Origin: Edaphochlamys debaryana
Lineage: Eukaryota; Chlorophyta; Chlorophyceae; Chlamydomonadales
NCBI GenBank assembly: GCA_016858145.1
Contig: JAEHOE010000161.1
Span: 1-64,000 of the forward strand
Direction: 5' to 3'
Length of the DNA stretch: 64,000 bases
In this document: positions 9,464 to 21,641 of the stretch, in pieces
Layout: each line of letters opens with the position of its first letter
How positions within the stretch are numbered: position 1 is the first letter of the stretch
Program-made: the position numbers and the translations under genes
The notes under the pieces: model-generated
The model's input: only the letters and a program-made list of their open reading frames with translations
Database searches by the model: none
Told to the model about the DNA's origin: nothing

Positions 9464-11461
9464 TGTCGCAGCAGCACGCGAGCTTGGGGATAATGACGGA
9501 GCGGTTGGTCACCGCTGCCACGCGCAGCGTGGGCCAGAACTGAGGGGGAGCAAGAGGCATGTATCAAGGGGGCACACCAAAGGGCCGCGTCAGGTCCTCC
9601 ATGACGCCTGCGCTGGCGGCCCTGCAGTCAGCTAAGGCGCCGCTGCCTAGGCTCCAACAACCGTCGACCGATCAAAAGCCCAAGCGCCAGGTTCGCGGTA
9701 GGCTCAGGTGCCCCAGAAAGGCTCCTGACGGGTCAAGCCACCTCCCTCAGTGCCTCCCGACCCCACCCCTCCCGCCCCCCCTGGCCGCCCCCTCACCGCC
9801 TCCAGCTGCATGTCCAGGCCGCGGAAGTGGTAGCGCTGGGGGGGGGGGGGGGGGGGGGGGGAAAGAGGAGGCGAAGGTCATACCCCCCCAGTCCCACGCC
9901 TCACGCAGCCCTCCGAAGCACAGTGCCACCATGCACTCGGGAGCCTCCACCTCCCCCCCTACCGCCCCCGCCTACCTCCCCCCCCACACACCTTCATCTG
10001 GCTGTTGTTCCGCGCCGAGTGCTCCTCTCATGTGTTGGGAGGGCACCCGGTGCAGCTCCATCCACGCATGCTGATGTAAGAGTCGCCTGGGGGGGGCAGG
10101 GGGCCGGTCGGGGGGTGCGTGAGTGTGAACGCGGGCGCAGGGGGGCCGGAGGGTTGGGTGGGATGCGGTGGGGTGGGGTGCTGAGGGGCGCTCCCCGCCC
10201 TCCGAGGGGGCACGCACGCACCCGTCCAGTACTCGGGCGGGTCGGCCAAGAGCTGCGCCTCCCTCAGCCGGTTGCGCTTGCCCCGGTTGGCTCCGTACTG
10301 GAAGGTGCAGTGCACCGCGTACAGGGGCACGCGCTGGACCTGGGGGGGGCGATGACGTGGGTGTTGGGTGTACGAGGGTGGGAGGGTGGCAGGAGCGGCC
10401 ATGGGGATCGGCCAGGGCACAAGGGCTAGGACTCGGGGTCTGGGCAGGCCTGCCTGCCGCAGAGCTGAGCAGCGCACACCTTCGCCTGGGTGGACCGCCT
10501 TCCCATGTTTGCTAGGCCCAACTCCCAGATCACAGCCTGCCGGGCCGCACAGTCCCCCCCCCCCCCACCTCGTACAGGCGCTGGACGTAGAAGGTGTGGC
10601 CGCTGCAGGGGAGGGCAGGGGAGGGCAGGGGGGGGAGGGCGCCCACAGTTGTCAGGAGGCTCTCGGCTCAGGAAACAGGCGGAAGGCCCCACCCTGAGAC
10701 GGACGCGGTGTTGTCCTGAACTCGCTACCCGCCTCTGCTGCACTGCCACACGCATGCCCTCATGGTCACGGGTCGGGGTGCCTGCAAGCTCTCTCCTGCT
10801 GCCCTCCAGTCCCTGCCAGCTGCACTGCCACACGCATGCCCTGCCGTCAGCCCCGCGCCCTAACCCCAGGACCCGTACCCGTTAACCCCCCTCCATTCCA
10901 CCCCACCCCACCCCGCCCCGCCCCGCCCACCCATCCCGAGAACGATGCCATGGGCAGCACCCCCACCGCCAGGGTGTCGTTGTAGCCCATGAACACCCGC
11001 TTGTTGTCGGGGTGCACCTGGGGGGTGGGAGAGGGGGGGGAGCGTGACGCTGTCTTTCTCCCAGCCCAGCACCTGGCTCGAGACGGAGGCAGTAAGGGTC
11101 ACCCCGCCCACCCCACACCCCAACCCCCCACCTTGGCCACGGGGTCCCAGCCGGTGCGGGCGAGGTCGATGAAAGCTTTCGAACCTCAGTACTCGGGGTC
11201 TGGGGGGGGGAGGGGGGAGACGGAGGGAGGGGGGTTGGGGGGCTTCCCGTCCCCCTAGGTAAAGCGGGCACGAGCTGGCCCTGGCACTCCCCTCTGATGG
11301 CCCACATCCTGGACACACTCCGCCCCTTCCCTTCCGCCTCTCCCTCCTCCGCCCCTTCCCTTCCGCCTCGCCCCGTTGCCCCCCCTCCCTTCCGCCTCCC
11401 CCCCACCTTTGTTGAAGGTGTCAAGCCACACGTCCACGACTTGACCGTGCGTTCAGAGTAC
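9464..11461 (-). pseudogene. GT77-family glycosyltransferase relic (right copy)
   Basis: Mirror of the relic at 5910-7906, reading toward the palindrome centre. It carries the same conserved blocks (for example FWPTLRVAAVTNRS near the centre-proximal end and TFQYG with DPPEYW near 10224-10340) and the same TGA interruptions. In this orientation the gene runs off the original chromosome end: the 3' part would lie beyond the telomere at 8685. The loss therefore probably came from terminal truncation of an ancestral gene before the inverted duplication, since both arms share it. Confidence 0.8.
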
Positions 11462-12013
11462 CTGGGGAGGCTATCGCGCTGACGCTACTGAGTGACGACG
11501 TGAACCTGGTGTTGGGTGCTCAGGCCCCAAGTGCCCCCACGTGGATCGCTGTCCACGAAGGCATGCTAGATTGTCGACAGCACAGCTGCTAATAGCACTC
11601 GGCACAAAGCTCATAGGGGTGGGGGGCGGTATCTGCCTCGGACAACCCTTTTGGCGGATAGCGCATGCCTGTAGCTGAGCCGGGTTGCGTCACCAAGCGG
11701 GCTCACCGACATCAGGGCATCATGTAAGGCGGCAGACTAGAACAGTATCATCACTCTTGTTACAGATCCTGTCCGGTGATTGTGTTGAAGTTCTCAAATG
11801 CAGGTTCGCAATGTGGCTCAACATGAGACCCGTTCCATCATGGCTGGGTGTAGGGCAATGACCCGTGCACTCACAGCAATGTCACCAAAGTGTGTTTGCC
11901 AACCTCACACGCAGAACACAAATATGACACCTGAGGGATCACATCAACTGCCAAGGAGGACACTTCTGGCACCATTTTAGTCTGCCTGCCTTAGGATTGC
12001 CGCCCTCGGCCCT
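11462..12013. other. NEET 3' flank (right copy)
   Basis: Mirror of 5358-5909. It includes the mirrored TGTAA motif at 11760-11764 and no recognised gene. Confidence 0.45.
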
Positions 12014-13178
12014 TCAAGGGGTGGAGTCGATGACAAGGGGGCCCACATTGTCGCCAGTCTCCTTGTTGTGCCTGTGTGCAGGCGGGCGGCAGAAGGGGCA
12101 AGGGGCCAGGTGAGGATGCGCACTACAGCCGCTGAGCACCAGCGGGAGGTCACAACCAGATCATGCGCTAGGCCCTAGCTTCCCGCACACAGGTGAGCAG
12201 GGCCGCCAACATGCCTACCCGCAGAGCTGGTCCTCGAACGCGCCCCTACCCACATCGTGGCAAACCTGCCTGCTGCTTCCCAAGCCGACCGAGCCCCCAT
12301 GAGCCCCCCCGCCTCCAAAACTCACTTTACGTGGGAGCCGTCGCAGTAAGGGAACTGCACAGGCGGGGGTTGAAGAGGGAGGAGCGTGGGGGCGGAGCAA
12401 CGTGACGCAGGCCCTAGTGACAGCAGCCCTCCCACTCCAGTCCCTAACGGCAGGTGCAACACGCTTGAAGCTGAAACTCCCAAGTGAGCTCCTCTTGTGG
12501 CTGCTCGTCACAGACCCTGGCTTGCCCCCAAGCACCCCTCACCGCCCCCCTCTCCGCCCACCCACCTTGGAGGCGTCCGCCCTCCAGCACCTGCAGAACA
12601 CGGCCTTGGGCTTGGGCACGTTGGCCACCTTGATGATGTCAGCCACCTTCTCCTCGGACTGAGGGGACCATGGGGGGAGGGGGAGCGTGGGGGTCACAGC
12701 TGGGAGAAGGCCGAATGTCGCAAGCCAGCCCGGGGCAGGGCTGAGCCGGCCCCGCGGCTGCGTGCGGTCAGGGGACCTGACCGCAGCCAGTGCGAGTCAC
12801 GACATGGACTTGCGTTTTGGCTTGCAGGGTGCAAGCCCGTGAGGTGGGCCACTTGGGTGCAGTGTTCAGCGCTGTGACCCCAGGGGGGTCCTTCATTGTA
12901 CACGCCGAGGACTGGACCCCGAGCCGAGCGGCGCAACCACACTGGAGCCTCAAAACCCGCCTGGCAGGCGTGCTTGCCAAACCCCACAGGACACAACTAT
13001 ATCGCAGGCCGTTCACCGCTCAGCGCCTGCCTTCCGACCCCCTTGCCACTGCAGGCCCCCAGCGCACCTTGCGGATGGAGGGGTTGATCTGGCCAGCGGA
13101 GGCACGGACCACCACAGCCACACGCCGGGAGGTCGGGACCGAGGCGACGGCGCAGGACTGGCGAAGAGCGACGGCCAT
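12014..13178 (-). CDS. NEET: NEET-type CDGSH iron-sulfur protein (right copy)
   Basis: Mirror of the gene at 4193-5357, with exons at 13068-13178, 12566-12658, 12326-12354 and 12014-12071. It encodes the same 96-residue protein with a predicted transit peptide and the four cluster ligands Cys59, Cys61, Cys72 and His76. This copy sits in the arm joined to unique chromosome sequence and is probably the ancestral locus. Reading frame and splice sites are intact, so both copies could be expressed. Confidence 0.93.
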
Positions 13179-16010
13179 GGCTCCTGCGTACAGTGCCACA
13201 CAGCTGTGATCAGTTAACCCGCGCTCCTGGAAGCTCGGTGCCGAGAATTATTCCGGTGCATTGCGAGCTCCGAGCCCCGCTTCTGCGGCGGGCGAGGTCT
13301 TCTGCGGCCTTAATTGAACTGCAAAGTGCTGACCTGGATGTGTCTCAAGAATCCCGCGGGGTGCTGAGCTACACGGCGGGGCAAATGCCGAGACTGGGGT
13401 TCACGGTTGTGTTCTGTGGCGTTGAGGTGCACGACTTCGCAGGAGTGGCAGTGGTGTAACAGCGTAGAGGTAGCGGCTTATGTAGGCAGCGAGAGTCAAG
13501 GGGCTCATCCCGAATGTAACGTCTGCAAATCGGTGAGCGCCCCGAAGTAAGCCGGCGGGCCACTCACAACTTGCGACGGCCAGCCACTGGGCCCACTGTT
13601 GACCTAGGGTCATAACAATGTTACACAGAGAGAGGTCTGCGCCCCCGTCGTCGCGGTTTCTGCACGCCCGTTGCCCGTCTTCCCCCGGCCCACCCCGCCC
13701 ACCCCGCCCTCAGCTGCCCTGGTCTGCCTCGGCATCGGCTGCCCGTCAGCCGCAGCGGGGGCCGTTGCCGCTCCCTAGCTTTCTTAGATCTTGCTCCAAA
13801 CGACTGAGTAGGGCTGTAGGGGCGAACGGGAGTTCTGCGGCGCACTCGGGTCAGGGCAAATCGTACATGAGAACATCACCGTAGCGACGCCCTAACGCCT
13901 GAGTGTGATGCGCGCATACGGCTCCAAGCCGCGGCAAATAGAAAGACGGCCTCGCTGCCTGCACGCTATCACGCCGCCACCTTGATGACAAGTAGCCATT
14001 GGGATTGCTGCGGCATGGAGCTAGCCGAGTCTGGCCCCCCAGCCAGTAATGCGACGGATCAAGCAACGCCCCCCCAGCCGGTGATGCAACGGATCAAGCA
14101 ACGAGCTGAGCAGGCCCACCCACGCAGTCGATGGGGCCTGTGTTACCTTCGGGGATCATTCGTATGTTGAAGCCGTGGCCGTGGCATCGGGCGTCGGCGG
14201 ACCCCTTTGACTGTCGTTGCCGACTGACTTGCGCACGCGTCACTGGCCCCGCCGTGGCGTGCAGGTGGCATTCCCAGGTCTCCATAAACTCCGTCTATTG
14301 CCCTGGACGGCTGGAGTCAGCGTCGGCTCCTGAACCCCGTGCTGTGTCAGAGAGAAAGTCAGCGCTCTAGCGCTGAGGAGTCTGCTGTAATGGCCAACAG
14401 GAAACGGCACCCAGTGATGATAACAACACGGCGCCAGGGTGAGCTGGACAGAGCATACTAGCAGCCCCCTGCAACTCAGCCCCTGCGCTCCCTATCTGCG
14501 GACAGCACAGCTGTTATGGCACCCCCCACCCCACAAACAGGGGGGGGGCAGGGGGGGGGGCACTGCGGGGGGTGCTGTCGTCAAGTGCTCTGCGGGGCCG
14601 ACACGCTTCTGCCTATCCACTGCGACCTGTCGCGATCGCAGTTCTGATGCTCATTGTTATTGAAGCGACCACAGGCGCAGCCCGGAAGCGCTGGGGCGCG
14701 AAGATTCCCACCATGTAACACACACTTTTCAGAGCTAGGCCGCTCGCGTAACCGCACAGCACATCTTGAACAGCGTAGCGCGATGAAGACACTAGTCGTG
14801 AGAAACGGTGCTCCCAAACCGAGGCCGAACATCAGTCGCTCTTGCTCTTGCGCTGCCCTCGCGACCTCGCAGTCGCTGCATGGTGTAGATCAGCCATCCA
14901 TGTAAATACTGAAGCTGGTGGCAGGCTGCGAGAGGCCCGCGCGGCGGAGCACGCCCCCCAGGTCGCGAGGGCACCAAGGCGCGCTTCCTCCAGGGCACGA
15001 GCCTGCACGAGAAAATGAGATCAGCTATAGCGGGCATATTCAGCTACCGCACGCACGCATCGGCAGGGCGCGAGAGGCCCGCAAACCCCCGAATTTTGTG
15101 CGTGTACATTTTTTTCACAGCGTCCTTAGATATGGGGCGAACCAGTGATCACTGCTGACCAGCCCCTGCCCTGCGCTGCGCATGACCATCTCGCTCCGCA
15201 CAAGACCCGCCCCACAGCAAATGCGCATCAAGCTTCCTAACGCCTTCCAGCCCCGCCCCACTCCACCTCAACCCCTACAATCGTCGCCCGGTCATCCGTC
15301 ATCCGGTCCACGCACCCAGCCCCCAACCATGAAGGGCCGCAGTGGTCTGGCATTCACCCTTCCCGGCGCCCGCAGGACGGTACCCAGCATCGCAGCGGCC
15401 CCAGTCCAAGCCACGGCAGCCGCAAAGTCCAAGACTGCACCCATACTCTGCGGGGCACTCATCAGCACCCTGACAGCCAACCGGGAGCGCCTCCCCGCCT
15501 TCCCCGCGGGAGCTGGAGCATGGCCACAGGGCCAGCGCCCTGCGCCCGCAGCCACACGGCTCCCCATAGCGCTGCTCCCGTTCACCTCGTCCGGGCCACC
15601 TGGGCGCACGCACACAACGCGCCCGCACATGGGACGCGTGCCCGCGAACCGGAGGCGCGCTCCCAGCACTACTCACGAGCACAACTCCTGGCCCACACCA
15701 CAGGACCACCAGCGCGGCCCACCCAACAAGAAGCTGGGGTTCCGACGTCCGAGCCCGACCATCGCCGCGCTACCCCAGCAAGGCCGACCAAGCCAGCCCA
15801 AACTTGCAACTAGCCCTACAATCAACCACAGATACTCTGACTGCATCCCGCCGCACGCCTGGCCCGGGATCCCGGACCGCCAAGGCGTGGGGCAGTCGGC
15901 CAGGGTAGGCGAGGGGGACCAGGAGGGGAGGGCCAGGCGCTATGTCGCACCGGCCGCTGCCTCCTTTACTCCCGCCGCCCCCTCGCCTCCCATCTCCCGG
16001 TCGGCCCCGC
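13179..16010. other. gene-poor subtelomeric stretch (right copy)
   Basis: Mirror of 1361-4192, with no recognised gene. A 283-codon plus-strand frame (15182-16033) is proline- and arginine-rich with no family resemblance and overlaps an exon on the other strand, so I do not call it. Confidence 0.5.
14034..14103. repeat. two 35 bp direct repeats (right copy)
   Basis: Mirror of the repeat pair at 3268-3337. Confidence 0.85.
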
Positions 16011-16597
16011 TCAGAGCTGCAGCGCCTGCTTGACGCCGGCCGCCGAGCGGGTGAAGACCAGCTCGTTCACGTCGTCCTTCATGTCGGATCGCAGAAACTC
16101 CTTGCGCCCCCGGCCCTTGAAGGCGTAGTGCCGGGTGTACTGCGAGCGCCGGTCGGGCTCCTGCTGGGCCTTGTGGTCGCTGGGGGCCAGCGGGGGAACG
16201 GGAACGGGTGGGGTGCCGTGCAGGTCAGCGGGCCGGCGCACCCCTGCTATGACGGCTGACAATCCTGTGCTCCTCGCACCCTTATGAACCTTTGTGGACA
16301 CTGAGCGAAGAAGCACAGCCGGAGATCTGGGTCAGGCTAGTTTCGTGGTTGAAGCGGCCGGCGCCTCAACGAGACCTGCCACCACGCTCCCCCCTCCAAG
16401 ACCCCACCGCGTATCCCTCTCTTACGGCCATCACACAATCCGCCTCACCTCTCTTCCTCTGCTCCTGGCCCACTGGTCCACCAGAAAGCGAAGGCAACGC
16501 CCAGCGCCACCTTGACGGCGAGGCCGGCATTGCCACCCGGGATGAGCGCCAGAGCGGCACCCACGGCCTTTGAGGCCTTCTTGCGCAATCCGATCAT
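16011..16597 (-). CDS. small single-membrane-span protein, unknown function (right copy)
   Basis: Mirror of the gene at 774-1360 (exons 16449-16597 and 16011-16179). It predicts the same 105-residue protein: basic N-terminus, one Gly/Ala-rich hydrophobic span ending in Phe-Trp-Trp, then a charged tail. Unlike the left copy it keeps its full upstream region, which it shares divergently with CYP97A starting at 17049. Confidence 0.6.
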
Positions 16598-17048
16598 TTT
16601 GTCTAGCTATTTACGCCTAAGGGTCGCCAAACAACGCTAGCCAAGCTTGCCCGTATGCCGAGTAGCAAAATGCGGCCGCTCCGGCAGTCTGGCTTGCAGT
16701 GGTGCGCAACGTATGGGTCGGCGTATGGAGCGTTGGTCGCGCGAGGCCGACTTGCCGATCGGTGCTGGTCCCGAGCCGCATGCACGTCCCAATGCTTGCA
16801 CCCAATCCGGACCCGAGGCGCATTGCCGTCACGCCCTGGCCACAACACCGCACTCTTCGTTCAGCTAGACCACTCTGCACCGTTAGGGGGGCAAGGACTA
16901 GGGGCACCTCAACGACCTGCACTCTCCGCTCGATACCAGCCAAAGGAATTCGTCGGCGGTAACTTTGTGTGCTGTGAGCCAATTGCCCCCAGCCGGCGCA
17001 CGTGAGCCTTAGTTGACGACGGTCTGATAGTTACCTGGTACAGGCGCA
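16598..17048. promoter_or_regulatory. divergent promoter region split by duplication breakpoint
   Basis: 451 bp separate the start codons of the small membrane protein gene (-, 16597) and CYP97A (+, 17049), so both promoters must lie here. Palindrome homology ends at 16923, inside this interval and 125 bp before the CYP97A start codon. The left copy of the membrane protein gene therefore has 326 bp of this region. No clear TATA box was seen. Confidence 0.6.
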
Positions 17049-20000
17049 ATGCAGCAGCAACGCAGCGTTCTGGGCGGCCATGGCCAGCCTCGTGTGGCGC
17101 CGCGCTGCCCGCTCCGCCACGCGGCTGTGCAACGTTGCAAGTCGGTCGTGCGTGCGGAGCCGCCCAAGCCGTCGGGGTCAACAGCTGACGAGGAAAAGGG
17201 GTTGTTGGGGATTCTGCCTCTGGCTGCAAAGGGTCAGAACCTCGACGCACGCATCCAGTCGGGCGAGTTTACTGACTCTGGCTCTACCAAGGAGCGCCTG
17301 ACACGGCCCCTTCGCCAGGCGCTGGCCAAGGAACCTGTCGTCGGTAAGACGGGTGATGGCGCGGGTTTTGCGGGACGAGTGGCTCGCGCCGCACGTCTTG
17401 AGCCCCACAACGCCATTCATGGCATAGCTCTGCCTTCTATAGACGAGCTGGCTATGTGTATGGCGCAACACCTGCTGCGTCGCGCGCACGGTACCGGCAC
17501 GCGCGTTCTGTACCTCCGTCGTGACACACGCCCCCGTGCGCCTTGCGGGCGCCGCACCTCAGTGTGCGCCCCTCACGGATTGTTGCGTGACGCACCATCG
17601 ACTCCTGCACAAGTGTTTAGCGCTCATTACTGTTGCCGCCTGCACGCGTGGTACCCCGCCCCTAGCTGGGCGCAGCCCGCCTCTGCTGCCTGACGCAGCC
17701 AGCCGCTGTATGCGTCTCGTCCCGAACCTGACCTTCCCCCGTCTCCTCTCCCCTTGCCCCCAATCCCTCGTTGCCCCCTCGCAGGCCGCTCCCTGGCCAT
17801 GACGCTGGCGGACCTCGGCCGGCAGTGGCGCGCGGCGGCGGCCAAGCGCATGCCCGAGGTGGGTCAACGGAGGGGGCCGGAGGGAAGGGCAGGGAGGGGA
17901 ACGGCGGGCGGGGAGGTGCCTCCAGCCTCCCATGGGTGGGCAGTGGTCTGCGACGGAGCCTTGGCGCGGGTATGCACGGCGCTTGTGACATGGCAGTGCC
18001 GCGCGTCCTCCGCCTGCTGCCGCTGGTGTGAGCGAGGCAGTCATGGTTTGTCGGTGTGGAGCGGACCAGCGGCTGTGGGGTCAGCCGCGGTACCAGGACT
18101 GGGAGCAGCAAACACCACCGACCTTAAAGCCTCAGCCAGGTCAGACAGCAGGCAGCCATGCGCCCCCGCCATGAGCCCCAAGCACCTACAAGACTTATAT
18201 GGCTTGGGGGCAGCAGGTTGTACCCAGTGCTGCTGGGCCACGGGCACAGCCAGTCACTGGCCGGTTCTGGCCGCAAGCACGGAGCCATGGGCTGCCGCGT
18301 CGCTCCCGGCAAGCCCCGCAGCCTAGACGCTACTCTGCTGCCTCTCTGCGTCTCCCACTGCGCCCGCACGCCTTGGCACGGTGTGCGGCGGCCCGCGTGG
18401 ATTCGTCATGAAGGCCGCACTTGCAAGCGCAGGCCCCCCTCTTCCCTTCAACCGGCTCCCCCTGCTGACTACTCCATCGACACCCTCCGGCCCTGCCCCC
18501 CCCCCTCCCCCCAGGCCCGCGGCGACATCCGCGAGATTGTGGGGCAGCCCGTGTTCGTGCCGCTCTACAAGCTCTTCCTGGTGTACGGCAAGATCTTCCG
18601 GCTGAGCTTCGGCCCCAAGTCGTTCGTCATCATCTCGGACCCCGCCTACGCCAAGCAGATCCTGCTCAGCAACGCGGACAAGTACTCCAAGGGGCTGCTC
18701 AGCGAGATCCTGGACTTCGTCATGGGCACGGTGGGGGGGGGGGGCGGGGAGGGCGGGAGCGGGGCAGGGACAGCGCGTCGGGGAAGGGTCCCTGCGGCCC
18801 GTGGGTGCCGGCCTTGGGAGCGAGCCAGAGAGACCGGGGAACAGCTGGAGTTGTGTTCGCAATCACCCTTGCGCGTTGTTGCTAGGCACTGGCGGCTACT
18901 GGGGGCTGGGGCGTAGGGAGCGTGTGTCTCACCTTGCCCGCCCCCGCCTCCGACCCCCCAGGGCCTCATCCCCGCTGACGGCGACATCTGGAAGGCCCGC
19001 CGCCGCGCGGTGGTCCCCGCGCTGCACCGCAAGTGAGCGCTGGGCAGCGGCGGGGGGCGGGGAAGACGGAGCCGACGGCAGGCGTGCCGCTGCTCGCACC
19101 TTGGGGTCTGCGCATAGATCGCTCCCAGCGCTGAGGGAGGCTCAGGCGTGCTGCAGGACGGCGGCTTGAGGCCCCTGCGCTTACGGTTCCCCCCGTCTCT
19201 CCCTCCCTTCCTCCCCCCTCCACCCCCCCCCCCAGGTACGTTGCCTCCATGGTGCGCATGTTCGGGGAATGCACGGTGCACGGCACCGGCACCCTGGACC
19301 GCTACGCGGCCAGCGGCGAGGGCCTGGACATGGAGAACTACTTTTCCCGCCTGGCGCTGGACATCATTGGCAAGGCCGTGTTCAACTACGACTTCGACTC
19401 GCTCACGCACGACGACCCGGTCATCAAGGTGGGGGGCACTGGGGGGGAGAGGTATGGAGGGGGAGGGCCCAGCGGCAGGGCGAGAGGGGATTTGCAGCTG
19501 GGCTCTGTGGACAGCGACGTGGGTGGGGCGGGGCGGGCGGGGGTCGCTCGCCCTTGGCCGGCCCTCGCTCCGACAGGTGCAGCGTACTTCCAAGCCCCCA
19601 CGCTCGAGCGAGCCCACACGCCCCTGCCACCCACCCCACCCTCCCCCCAGGCCGTGTACGTGCTGCTGCGCGAGGCCGAGCACCGCTCCACCGCCCCCAT
19701 CGCCTACTGGAACATCCCCGGCGTCGCGCTGCTGGTGCCCCGGCAGCGGCGCTGCCAGGAGGCGCTGGTGGTTGTGAACGACTGCCTGGACGGCCTCATC
19801 GACAAGTGCAAGCAGCTGGTGGGCAGGCAGGGGGGGGACAGGGTTGAGAGGGAGCCGACTTCAGCGTCGTCCTGCGAGTCCGTAAGCCCCTGACCTGCGG
19901 TTGACGCCAGTCCCCCGCCCCTCCTTCCCTCGCCCTCCCTTGCCCCCTCACCCCCCTCCGCCCCCCAGGTCCAGGAGGAGGACATTCAGTTCAGCGAGGA

Positions 20001-21641
20001 GTTCCTGTCGGACCGCGACCCCTCCATCCTGCACTTCCTGCTGGCCTCGGGCGACAACATCTCGTCCAAGCAGCTGCGCGACGACCTCATGACGCTGCTC
20101 ATCGCGGGCCACGAGACCACCGCCGCCGTGCTGACGTGGACCATGCACATCCTGTCGCAGCACCCCGAGGCCACGCAGCGCATCCGTGAGGAGGTGCGGG
20201 GGGGGGAGGGGGAACGGGAGAGGAGAGGCGGGGAAGCGCAGGGAGGATCGGGCTGGGTGAGAGGGGTGGCGTACTCGGCATCGTGGGCGCGACGCTCTTG
20301 TGACCCCCCTCCCCCGCTGTGCGCCTGACGCACTTCCCACCCCCCTTCACCCCCGCCCCGCCCCCCCTCCCAGGTCGACGAGGTGCTGGGCGACCGCCTG
20401 CCCACCATGGAGGACTTCGCCCGCCTGCGCTACACCACCCGCGTCATCAACGAGTCCATGCGCCTCTACCCGCAGCCGCCCGTGCTCATCCGCAGGGCGC
20501 TCGAGGTGCGCAGGCGGGCGGGGGAGATGGGGCCAGGCGGCAGGGCAGTGGGGCCGACAAGTTGGGGGCCACCGGGACGCTGCACGGTCTTGGTTACGCC
20601 CTGCGCGCTGCGTGACAGTCGTGTCACTTACCCGAGTTCGCTCCTGATCCCCCCCTCCGCCTCCCTCCCTCCCTCCACCCCCCCAGGACGACACGTTTGA
20701 CCAGTACGTGGTGCCGCAGGGCTCGGACATCTTCATCTCGGTGTGGAACCTGCACCGCTCCCCCGCGCTCTGGGACGAGCCGGAGAAGTTCAAGCCCGAG
20801 CGGTGGGCGGGGGCGCGGGGCGGGACCGGGGGTCCGGGGCTCGGGACCGGGGCGCCAGCGGGTGGTCAAGCGCGGGCGCCTGGAGCTAGGACTGCGCAGG
20901 AGGGGTCTGGGGTCAGTCCCTGGGGCCCAGGCCGTGTTCCGCGCCCCGCCGTCTGATGCTGGGCTCGCATGGCGGTGCCCTGCCGCAGGTTCGGCCCGAT
21001 CGAGGGCCCCATCCCCAACGAGGTGACGGAGAGCTTCTCCTACCTGCCCTTCGGCGGCGGCCGGCGCAAGTGCATCGGCGACCAGTTCGCTCTGTTCGAG
21101 GCGGTGACGGCGCTGTCAATGCTGCTGCGGCGGTACGACTTCACGGTGGACACGCGCAAGCCGCCCGTGGGCATGACCACCGGTGAGCGAGCACGCGGGC
21201 GGAGGGCAAAAAGGGGGTACACGGCGAGCAGGGGGCCGAGGTTGAACGGTGCTAGGGGATGCACAGAAAGTGCATGCGTAGCCCTTTGGGTCAAGGCATT
21301 GCGAGCGGCACAGCGCTTACACTTGCGGACTTGCCCCTTCCCCCGCTGCAGGCGCCACCATCCACACCACCAACGGGCTGTGGATGACGGTGAAGCGGCG
21401 GGACATGTCCGGAGTGGCGCCCTCGCACTCGGCGGGGGCGCAGCAGGCGGCGCCCAGGCCGGAGCCGGCGCTGGCCATGGCCGCCGCCGCCACGGCGCAG
21501 CCCTCGCCCGCCTCTGGGGCCGCTGCGCCCGCGGAGGCCGCCAGCGGAGGCTGCCCCTTCGCGGCCGCCGTTAAGGCGATGACGGGGGCGGTGGCGACGA
21601 CGCCCGCAACGCCCCCGGGCCCCACGGCGCAGGGCGCGTAA
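17049..21641 (+). CDS. CYP97A: cytochrome P450 CYP97A, carotenoid beta-ring hydroxylase (LUT5-like)
   Basis: Eleven exons: 17049-17343, 17785-17858, 18515-18730, 18962-19032, 19236-19428, 19651-19818, 19969-20193, 20374-20505, 20687-20802, 20989-21182, 21352-21641. The product is 657 residues and every splice phase agrees. Arabidopsis CYP97A3/LUT5 blocks are seen throughout ([50 protein letters not shown]). The oxygen-binding helix is AGHETTAA (about 385-392), the ExxR motif ESMR (441-444), and the heme loop [19 protein letters not shown] has the ligand near Cys525. CYP97A hydroxylates the beta ring of alpha- and beta-carotene in plastids, on the way to lutein and zeaxanthin. The N-terminus is Arg/Ala/Ser-rich and ends VVRAE, fitting a chloroplast transit peptide. 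The last exon adds about 75 Ala/Pro-rich residues after the conserved end. The ATG at 17049 is the first in frame. Confidence 0.96.

Larger units (their letters stand above)
8685..16923. repeat. right arm of 16.5 kb inverted repeat
   Basis: This arm mirrors 448-8684 and is the one continuous with unique chromosome sequence. It starts with CCCTAAA repeats, as a normal left chromosome end would. Homology with the left arm stops exactly after 16923: the right arm continues CTCCGCTCG while the left arm switches to telomere repeat. The simplest reading is that this is the original subtelomere and the left arm is its inverted copy. Confidence 0.96.

Noticed and set aside
1..16923. Fusion of two different chromosomes as the origin of the palindrome
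   Set aside because: The arms match over their full length from the centre out, so both sides came from the same chromosome end (or its sister).
17079..17301. ATG at 17080 as an alternative start for CYP97A
   Set aside because: It is in a different reading frame from the P450; the ATG at 17049 leads in frame and in phase into all later exons.
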